A stretch of DNA of 64,000 bases, from assembly GCF_002102185.1 (NCBI RefSeq), contig NZ_LQOW01000004.1, positions 1 through 64,000 on the forward strand, read 5' to 3'. A program made the position numbers and the translations under genes. Below, one piece after another: positions 56,102 through 64,000 of the stretch (within the stretch, counting starts at the first letter, position 1; every line of letters starts with the position of its first letter). The notes below the pieces were generated by a model that worked only from the letters and a program-made list of their open reading frames with translations, was not told the DNA's origin and searched no databases. This stretch comes from Mycobacterium fragae (GTDB lineage Bacteria > Actinomycetota > Actinomycetes > Mycobacteriales > Mycobacteriaceae).

Positions 56102-56247
56102 CGTCAGGACCCCTTTCTCATGTCAACGTATTCTGTTGTGGACCTTGAACCTCAGCGATGCTAGGTCTGATGGTGGCGACCCGCTGCGCCCGGCTCCGCC
56201 GCGCTGGCGATCGCCACTAGGACTCTGCCCGATCAGAAGGGGTCGCA

Positions 56248-58544
<2,297 letters not shown>

Positions 58545-58551
58545 TCCGGGC

Positions 58552-59688
58552 GTGAGCTCGCCCGCCCGCCTATCGCTACTGTTCGCGTGTTTGCTTGCTC
58601 CGATTGGTGTTTCGATCGCCCATGCCGACCCGCCGGCGCCGATGCCCGAGCCGGTGATGCCCCCGCTGGCGCCCGGCGAGGTGATCCGGATCGGCCCCAC
58701 CGCAGGGACCGGCACGCCCACCCGGGACTATGGCATCGGGGCGACCGACCTGTGCGAATTCATGGAATTTCCAAGCGAAGTGATGCAGGTCTGCGGTGAC
58801 AGCTTCGCCGGCCAGGGCGTCGGCTTCGGCGGCTACTATGCGCCGATCGCCTTGCGGGTCGACACGTCATCGGTGGACGACCCGAACGGGGTGCGCTACA
58901 CCGGCGTCACCGGCGTGTGGGAGCCGTTGCTCGCCGACCCGGCACCGCCGGGCGTAGCGCAGTTGCCCGCCGGTGTAGTGCAGATCAACCGGCAGAACTA
59001 TCTGTTGGTGACCAGCACGGTCGAACTGGTACCGCAGGGTTCGCGACTCGTGAAAGCCGAACCGGTGCATGGATTTTGGCAGACTGTTGCCGGGTCGGTG
59101 CGGACCGCCGACTACCTGGGGGGGCAGCAGTCGCAGATCAGCGGCTATTACGACCCGATCCCGACGGCCGAATCGCCGAGCGGGTGGGTGTACATCGTCG
59201 CCGACAGCTTCCAACGCAACCAACCCGTGACGCTCTACCGCGTCGCCCCGGAGAAGTTCGGCGACCGGTCTCAGTGGCAGGGCTGGTCGTCCGGTCCCGA
59301 CGGCGGTTGGGACAAACCCCCAACGCCGTTGTGGGCGGACACGGTTGGCGAGATGAGCTTCAAGCAGATCGACGGCAAGGCGGTGCTGTCCTATTTCAAC
59401 TCCAACACCGGAAACATGGAAGTGCGGGTCGCCGACGACCCGACCTCGCTGGGCACCGCGCCGGTGACCACGGTGGTGCAACACGTGGACGAGTGGCCCG
59501 AACCCGCGGAAAGCCTGCCCCCGCCGTATGACAACCGGCTGGCGCAGCCCTACGGCGGATACATCTCGCCGGGTTCGACGCTGGACGAACTGCGGGTGTT
59601 CGTCAGCCAGTGGCACAACAGCGATCCGCGGGCGCGTGCGCCCTACCGGGTCATCCAATTCGCGGTCAACCCGTTCAAACCGGAGTAG
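58552..59688 (+). CDS. Secreted DUF4185-type protein (Rv3707c homologue)
   Basis: A 378-residue exported protein. The signal peptide (RLSLLFACLLAPIGVSIAHA) is followed by a Pro-rich stretch and then a beta-rich domain of the DUF4185 type (YGIGATDLCEFMEF, DSFAGQGVGFGGYYAPIALR, GWVYIVADSFQRNQPVTLYR). The architecture resembles five-bladed propeller glycosidase-like proteins. One report family suggests some DUF4185 members cut arabinan, but catalytic residues cannot be assigned here. It starts 7 bases after asd, at GTG 58552. Confidence 0.85.
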   Translation: MSSPARLSLLFACLLAPIGVSIAHADPPAPMPEPVMPPLAPGEVIRIGPTAGTGTPTRDYGIGATDLCEFMEFPSEVMQVCGDSFAGQGVGFGGYYAPIALRVDTSSVDDPNGVRYTGVTGVWEPLLADPAPPGVAQLPAGVVQINRQNYLLVTSTVELVPQGSRLVKAEPVHGFWQTVAGSVRTADYLGGQQSQISGYYDPIPTAESPSGWVYIVADSFQRNQPVTLYRVAPEKFGDRSQWQGWSSGPDGGWDKPPTPLWADTVGEMSFKQIDGKAVLSYFNSNTGNMEVRVADDPTSLGTAPVTTVVQHVDEWPEPAESLPPPYDNRLAQPYGGYISPGSTLDELRVFVSQWHNSDPRARAPYRVIQFAVNPFKPE

Positions 59689-59763
59689 CCGCCGTGTCAT
59701 TCATAGCTGTTTCATAGCCAGCACCTAGCGCGGACTATTCGTTGGCCGCGCATCATTCGAGGC

Positions 59764-60081
59764 ATGAGTGAAATACCTGAAACACCAGCCACTACTTCGG
59801 CCGCAACGACGCCAGCTGCTGCGCCCGCCAAGCCATATTGGCTTTATCGGCTGGCGGCGTGGGTGGTGATCGTGGCCGGCATCCTGTTCATCGTCACGAC
59901 CATCTTCTTCGCCGGCTTCCGGATTGCCGGTCACCATGGTCACCACCATTGCCGTCACCACCACGCGATGGTCCACCACCGGGGGCCGGGCGGTCCGCAA
60001 GGCGGTCCCGGCGCCGGCGCACCCGGTCCCGGACAGCCGCCGCACTCCATCGCTCCGTCCACGGCGCCGCCGCGCCCGTAG
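59764..60081 (+). CDS. Small membrane protein with His-rich loop and Gly/Pro tail
   Basis: A 105-residue protein. A Thr/Ala-rich N-terminus, one membrane segment (LAAWVVIVAGILFIVTTIFF), a striking His cluster (GHHGHHHCRHHHAMVHH) and a Gly/Pro-rich end. The His cluster probably binds metal such as Ni, Zn or Cu on the extracytoplasmic side. The membrane segment resembles that of the next gene (YQVAAWVMIVAG), so the two are likely duplicates. It occupies the place of M. tuberculosis Rv3706c. Confidence 0.8.
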   Translation: MSEIPETPATTSAATTPAAAPAKPYWLYRLAAWVVIVAGILFIVTTIFFAGFRIAGHHGHHHCRHHHAMVHHRGPGGPQGGPGAGAPGPGQPPHSIAPSTAPPRP

Positions 60082-60133
60082 CGTTTGGTGTGCGTGTTCT
60101 GCTGTTGACCGTTGAAGGGGGCATTATCAAGAC

Positions 60134-60532
60134 ATGACGCAGGCACCTGAACCTCCCCTCCCGCCGGAGGCCCCGCCACCGCCGCCTCCTCCTCGGCCAC
60201 CGCATGAAGCGAAGCCGCCCCGCCTTTATCAGGTCGCGGCGTGGGTGATGATCGTCGCCGGCACTGTTCTCATCCTCGCGATCGTCTTTTTCACCGGCGC
60301 CGCAGTCGCGATGCATGACCTTCGCTGCAGCTATCACCACGGCGTGTCCAAACCCGGCGGTATGCCGGACGGACCGCCGCCGGGGCCCGGGCGGTGGATT
60401 TTCATCGCCCCTGGCGGCCCCGGTGCCCCGCCGCCCATGGGCCCGGGTGGTCCGCCGATGCCGCCGGGACCACCGCCACCTCCAGCGCCACCGCCCGCGC
60501 CACCTCCACCGCCGCCGCCCCCGCCTCGGTAA
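60134..60532 (+). CDS. Proline-rich single-TM protein (Rv3705A-like)
   Basis: A 132-residue protein with poly-Pro at both ends: about ten consecutive Pro-rich residues before the membrane segment, and a C-terminal third made almost only of Pro, Gly and Ala. The membrane segment (VAAWVMIVAGTVLILAIVFF) is related to that of the preceding gene. A short YHHG remains where that gene has its His cluster. Probable envelope protein of unknown function. Stop at 60530-60532. Confidence 0.8.
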   Translation: MTQAPEPPLPPEAPPPPPPPRPPHEAKPPRLYQVAAWVMIVAGTVLILAIVFFTGAAVAMHDLRCSYHHGVSKPGGMPDGPPPGPGRWIFIAPGGPGAPPPMGPGGPPMPPGPPPPPAPPPAPPPPPPPPPR

Positions 60533-60560
60533 CCCCTAGGGCTGCGCGAAAAGCGTCTTC

Positions 60561-60613
60561 AGTGTGAAGCCGCTGCGACGCTCACCGGCGTGTCGTCGCA
60601 ACGGCTTCACACT
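60561..60613. repeat. Intergenic palindrome upstream of the sensor-domain gene
   Basis: AGTGTGAAGCCG (60561-60572) pairs with CGGCTTCACACT (60602-60613). After one mismatch, TGCGACG (60574-60580) pairs with CGTCGCA (60594-60600). The loop is 13 bases. It shares the words ACACGCCG and CACACTCG with the palindromes at 20318 and 43675. Confidence 0.8.
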
Positions 60614-60694
60614 CGGCGAAATCAGGTTGCCCGAGTACGACGTAGCCGACAGCCGACGGTTGATCTGACTGGCCCAGTTGGCATGATCGAGCCC

Positions 60695-61339
60695 ATGCAT
60701 CGGGCAATGCGTATTACCGCCGTGGCGATAACCGTCGGAATCTTCGCGGCCCCGGTCGCGGCGGCCCGCCCATCCGATCCGGGCGTGGTGAACTACGCAG
60801 TGATGGGCAAGGGCTCGGTCGGCAACATCGTCGGCGGGCCGATGCGCGACGAATCGCTGTTCACTCAGCCGTTCCAGTCGTTCTCGGTTGACAACCCGGT
60901 GTGCAACAACTGGGCCGACATCGGGTTGCCGGAGGTCTACAACGATCCCGACCTGGCGTCGTTCAACGGTGCGAGCACCCAGACCTCGCCCACCGATCAG
61001 ACCCACTTCGTCAAGCAGGCGGTCGGTGTCTTCGCCACCGGCGACGCCGCGGGCCGGGCGTTTCACCGCGTCGTGGACCGCACGGTCGGCTGCAGTGGGC
61101 AGACTACCGCGATGCACTTGGACAACGGCGTTACCCAGGTGTGGTCGTTCGACGGCGGCCCGCCCGGCGCCACCGACGCGTCGTGGACCAAGCAGGAGGC
61201 CGGCACCGACCGCCGCTGCTTCACTCAGACCCGGCTGCGGGAAAACGTGCTGCTTCAAGCCAAGGTGTGTCAATCCGGCAACGGCGGTCCCGCGACAAAT
61301 GTGCTGGCTGGCGCCATGGAGAACGCGCTGGGCCAGTAA
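60695..61339 (+). CDS. Secreted PknH-like sensor-domain protein (Rv3705c homologue)
   Basis: A protein of about 214 residues with a Sec signal (MRITAVAITVGIFAAPVAAA). The mature domain has the layout of the extracellular PknH sensor domain: VCNNWADIGLPEVYND, a central region with TVGCSG, and HLDNGVTQVWSF... RCFTQ... KVCQSG, with four Cys that would form two disulfides. Such stand-alone copies are common in mycobacteria and may be lipoproteins or ligand binders. Of the three in-frame ATGs (60683, 60695, 60707) none has a clear ribosome site. 60695 is chosen for a normal signal peptide. Confidence 0.82.
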   Translation: MHRAMRITAVAITVGIFAAPVAAARPSDPGVVNYAVMGKGSVGNIVGGPMRDESLFTQPFQSFSVDNPVCNNWADIGLPEVYNDPDLASFNGASTQTSPTDQTHFVKQAVGVFATGDAAGRAFHRVVDRTVGCSGQTTAMHLDNGVTQVWSFDGGPPGATDASWTKQEAGTDRRCFTQTRLRENVLLQAKVCQSGNGGPATNVLAGAMENALGQ

Positions 61340-61454
61340 CGCCGCGGGAATATGTCGGTGCTCTCTGGAAGATGGAATCTTGTGGCTATGGTTGGGTAGC
61401 CGCGCGCAACCAGTGGCCCGCGACCGAGGTCCGGGCCCCGGAGGGATCGAGAAT

Positions 61455-62732
61455 ATGGCCTTTGCCGTCGCGTCGCAGGTAGATCAGTCACGCCTCGCCG
61501 ACGGCGAACTGGCCAGTTCCGCGGCCGCCGCGCGGTACATCGGCGACACCTGTTTGTCCGACGGCCCGGTGGGCCGGGTCGGTCTCGAGGTCGAAGCGCA
61601 TTGTTACGACCCGGTCGAGCCGCATCGCAGACCGGCCTGGGAGGAAATCACCGCGGTCCTCGAATCGCTGCCGGCGATGCCGGGTGGCAGTGCGCTCAGC
61701 GTGGAACCCGGCGGCGCCGTGGAACTGTCCGGGCCGCCCGTGGACGGGGTGCTGGCCGCGATCGAGGCGATGACCAGCGACCAGGCCGTGCTCCGAGCCG
61801 CCTTCGCCGAGGCCGGACTGGGGTTGGTGATGCTGGGCGCGGACCCGCTGCGGCCGGCCAAGCGAGTCAACCCGGGCGCGCGTTATCGCGCCATGGAACA
61901 GTTCTTCGCGGCCAGCCGCTCCGGCGTCGCCGGTGCGGCGATGATGACGTCGACGGCGTCGGTCCAGGTCAACCTGGACGCCGGGCCCCGGGCCCGGTGG
62001 GCCGCGCGGGTGCGGTTGGCGCACGCTCTGGGGCCGACCATGGTCGCGATCGCCGCCAATTCACCGCTGCTCGGTGGGGAGTTCTCCGGCTGGCTATCCA
62101 CCCGACAGCGGGTGTGGAGTCAGCTCGATTCGGCGCGGTGCGGACCCATTCTGACCGCCAGTGGCGACGACCCGGGCACCGACTGGGCGCGCTACGCGCT
62201 GAAGGCGCCGGTAATGCTGGTGCACGAGCCCGACGCCGTTCCGGTGACGCGCTATGTGCCGTTTGCGGATTGGGCCGACGGGCGCGCGGTGCTGGGCGGT
62301 CGCCGGCCAACGGCCTACGACCTGGACTATCACCTCACCACGCTGTTCCCGCCGGTGCGTCCACGGCAGTGGCTGGAAATCCGCTACCTGGACAGCGTTC
62401 CGAACGCCATCTGGCCGGCAGTGGCGTTCACGCTGGTGACCCTGCTCGACGACCCGGCCGCCGCCGAGGTCGCGGCCGAAGCCGTCGAACCCGTCGCCAC
62501 CGCGTGGGACACCGCCGCGCGGGTCGGGCTGAATGACCGGCGGTTGCACGCCGCGGCCAGCCGCTGCGTGGCCATCGCCGCCGAACGTGCACCGGCCCAG
62601 CTGGGCGACGCAATGCGGCGCCTGGTCGAGGCGGTCGACCAGGGGCGCTGTCCGGCCGACGACTTCTGCGACCAGGTGATCGCCAACGGGATCGCCCCGG
62701 CCGTCGCCCAGCTGGCGCAAGGGCAGCCGTGA
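61455..62732 (+). CDS. egtA: Glutamate-cysteine ligase EgtA (ergothioneine synthesis)
   Basis: A 425-residue GCS2-type ligase that makes gamma-glutamylcysteine, the sulfur donor for ergothioneine. Visible family features are [16 protein letters not shown], the [17 protein letters not shown] substrate loop, [15 protein letters not shown], and the C-terminal [16 protein letters not shown] 61455 has GGAGGG about 9 bases upstream; earlier in-frame starts overlap the sensor-domain gene. The stop overlaps the egtB GTG by 3 bases. Confidence 0.95.
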   Translation: MAFAVASQVDQSRLADGELASSAAAARYIGDTCLSDGPVGRVGLEVEAHCYDPVEPHRRPAWEEITAVLESLPAMPGGSALSVEPGGAVELSGPPVDGVLAAIEAMTSDQAVLRAAFAEAGLGLVMLGADPLRPAKRVNPGARYRAMEQFFAASRSGVAGAAMMTSTASVQVNLDAGPRARWAARVRLAHALGPTMVAIAANSPLLGGEFSGWLSTRQRVWSQLDSARCGPILTASGDDPGTDWARYALKAPVMLVHEPDAVPVTRYVPFADWADGRAVLGGRRPTAYDLDYHLTTLFPPVRPRQWLEIRYLDSVPNAIWPAVAFTLVTLLDDPAAAEVAAEAVEPVATAWDTAARVGLNDRRLHAAASRCVAIAAERAPAQLGDAMRRLVEAVDQGRCPADDFCDQVIANGIAPAVAQLAQGQP

Positions 62733-64000
62733 CATCACGCGAAACCCTGGCCCGGGATCTGACCCGGGCGCGAGATCGGACGCTGCGCCTGACCGACTTC
62801 GACGACGCCGAACTTTGCCGGCAGTACGACCCGCTGATGAGTCCGCTGGTATGGGACTTGGCGCACATCGGTCAGCAGGAAGAGCTTTGGCTGCTGCGCG
62901 GTGGTGACCCGGATCGACCGGGCATGTTGCCCCAACCGATCGACGGCCTGTACGACGCATTCGTGCACTCCCGCGCCAGCCGCGCCGAGCTGCCGCTGCT
63001 GTCCCCGGACCAGGCGCGGGTCTATTGCCGCACCGTGCGCTCGGAAGCCCTGGACGCCCTCGACGCCTTGCCCGACCAACCCGACGCAGATTTCGCGTTC
63101 GGCATGGTCGTCAGCCACGAACACCAGCACGACGAAACCATGCTGCAGGCGCTGAACCTGCGCAGCGGCCCGCCGCTGCTGGCCGCTGGATCTGTGCTGC
63201 CCGAGGGCCGACCGGCACTGGCCGGGACGTCGGTGCTGGTTGCGGGCGGCCCTTTCGTGTTGGGCGTCGACGCCGCGAGCGAGCCGTTCTCGCTGGACAA
63301 CGAACGCCCCGCGCATGTCGTGGATGTGCCGGCATTTCGCATCGGGCGGGTTCCGGTCACCAACGGCGAGTGGCGGCAGTTCATCGACGACGGCGGCTAC
63401 GCCCAGCCGCGGTGGTGGTCGGCGCGCGGCTGGGAGCATCGCCAGCACGCCGGCCTGACCGCGCCGCAGTTCTGGGACGCCGATGGGCACACCCGGACCC
63501 GGTTCGCCCGCATCGAGGAGATTCCCTCCGACGAACCCGTCCAGCACATCACCTATTTCGAGGCCGAGGCCTACGCCGCGTGGGCCGGCGCCCGGTTGCC
63601 CACCGAAATCGAGTGGGAGAAGGCCTGTGCGTGGGATCCGGCGGCGGGTGCCCGGTGCCGCTACCCGTGGGGAGCCGAGGAGCCCTCTGCCGCCCGCGCC
63701 AACCTGGGCGGCGACGCGCTGCGCCCGGCGCCGGTCGGCGCCTACCCGGCGGGCGCGTCGGCCTACGGGGCCGAGCAGATGCTCGGTGATGTCTGGGAGT
63801 GGACCAGCTCGTCGCTGCGGCCCTGGCCGGGATTCACGCTGATGATCTACCAGCGGTACTCGCAGCCCTTCTTCGGCGGCGACTACCGGGTGCTGCGCGG
63901 CGGGTCGTGGGCGGTGGAGTCGTCGATTCTGCGGCCGAGCTTCCGCAACTGGGATCACCCGTACCGGCGGCAGATCTTCTCCGGTGTCCGATTGGCGTGG
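62729..64000 (+). CDS. egtB: EgtB, hercynine oxygenase (3' end cut by window)
   Basis: The first 424 codons of EgtB, the iron enzyme that couples gamma-glutamylcysteine to hercynine as a sulfoxide using oxygen. The DinB-like N-terminal domain holds the iron-binding His residues: one in [15 protein letters not shown] (His46) and two in [14 protein letters not shown]. The FGE-sulfatase domain shows [31 protein letters not shown] and [21 protein letters not shown]. tuberculosis EgtB is about the same length, so only a few residues are missing past the edge. The GTG start overlaps the egtA stop (GTGA). egtC-egtD-egtE are expected next. Confidence 0.95.
   Translation, partial: MTSRETLARDLTRARDRTLRLTDFDDAELCRQYDPLMSPLVWDLAHIGQQEELWLLRGGDPDRPGMLPQPIDGLYDAFVHSRASRAELPLLSPDQARVYCRTVRSEALDALDALPDQPDADFAFGMVVSHEHQHDETMLQALNLRSGPPLLAAGSVLPEGRPALAGTSVLVAGGPFVLGVDAASEPFSLDNERPAHVVDVPAFRIGRVPVTNGEWRQFIDDGGYAQPRWWSARGWEHRQHAGLTAPQFWDADGHTRTRFARIEEIPSDEPVQHITYFEAEAYAAWAGARLPTEIEWEKACAWDPAAGARCRYPWGAEEPSAARANLGGDALRPAPVGAYPAGASAYGAEQMLGDVWEWTSSSLRPWPGFTLMIYQRYSQPFFGGDYRVLRGGSWAVESSILRPSFRNWDHPYRRQIFSGVRLAW

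Noticed and set aside
60420..60532. Pro-rich coding repeats that look like a tandem or CRISPR-like array
   Set aside because: They are irregular CCN codon runs within one reading frame, without spaced identical repeats.
60888..61454. Longer egtA start
   Set aside because: It would overlap the secreted sensor-domain gene, and GGAGGG precedes the internal ATG at 61455.
62735..63958. A 407-residue minus-strand frame at the right edge
   Set aside because: It is antisense to egtB, whose plus-strand frame is open to the window edge with all expected motifs.

Overview
The window is a high-GC actinobacterial chromosome segment, and almost certainly a non-tuberculous Mycobacterium. The evidence is MmpS/MmpL, cutinase, WS/DGAT and DUF732-type secreted proteins, a mycofactocin-coupled SDR, the ergothioneine genes egtA-egtB, the MurT-GatD lipid II amidation pair, frequent GTG starts and many 4-nt ATGA/GTGA overlaps. 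From about 42 kb to the right end the gene order matches, in reverse, the M. tuberculosis block Rv3723 to Rv3703c: lucA, tRNA-Ser, ffs, aspB, dnaZX, CFA-type methyltransferase, FAD oxidoreductase, SRPBCC, ami1, ybaB, recR, gatD, murT, dnaQ-like, leuA, ask, asd, secreted proteins, egtA, egtB. A second syntenic piece (tgs2-NUDIX and the divergent ligC/PrimPol pair, Rv3734c-Rv3730c) lies at 16-23 kb. All comparisons with other genomes are from memory, not from a search.

Region by region. 0-14 kb is accessory. It holds a frameshifted, lower-GC membrane gene, a VOC protein and an enoyl-CoA hydratase, two small secreted proteins (one a relative of the siderophore-secretion factor Rv0455c), and two large cyclase-ATPase regulators. 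Each regulator overlaps an enzyme gene: a mycofactocin-type SDR in one case and an alkyl-DHAP-synthase-like flavoprotein in the other. A divergent ketol-acid reductoisomerase homologue lies between them. 14-23 kb holds a serine hydrolase, a proline-rich membrane protein, tgs2-NUDIX, a thiol/metal-stress operon (DUF302, DsbA-like, CsoR/CstR-like regulator) with two matching operators, a haloalkane dehalogenase, and the LigC/PrimPol repair pair. 23-36 kb is a duplicated region. Two paralogous cyclase-NTPase-LuxR giants with near-identical upstream regions bracket two paralogous LipE-like esterases, a vapBC module with a large palindromic operator, a PhyH dioxygenase, a cell-wall M15 peptidase and a cutinase. 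36-42 kb holds mmpS-mmpL and lucA with a DapB-like dehydrogenase. 42-64 kb is core metabolism and replication.

How the genes work together. The core block supplies amino-nitrogen and aspartate-family metabolism (aspB, ask, asd, leuA with a probable leucine attenuator), DNA replication and recombination (dnaZX, ybaB, recR), peptidoglycan amidation and turnover (murT-gatD, ami1) and ergothioneine (egtA-egtB). The accessory part is dominated by lipid and envelope enzymes beside cyclase/STAND-type sensors. Its most distinctive unit is the duplicated cyclase-LuxR pair with a palindrome over the start codon. Intergenic palindromes that share sequence words recur at gene ends. No stretch longer than about 300 bases lacks a gene. 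No rRNA, CRISPR array, IS element, integrase or origin was seen.
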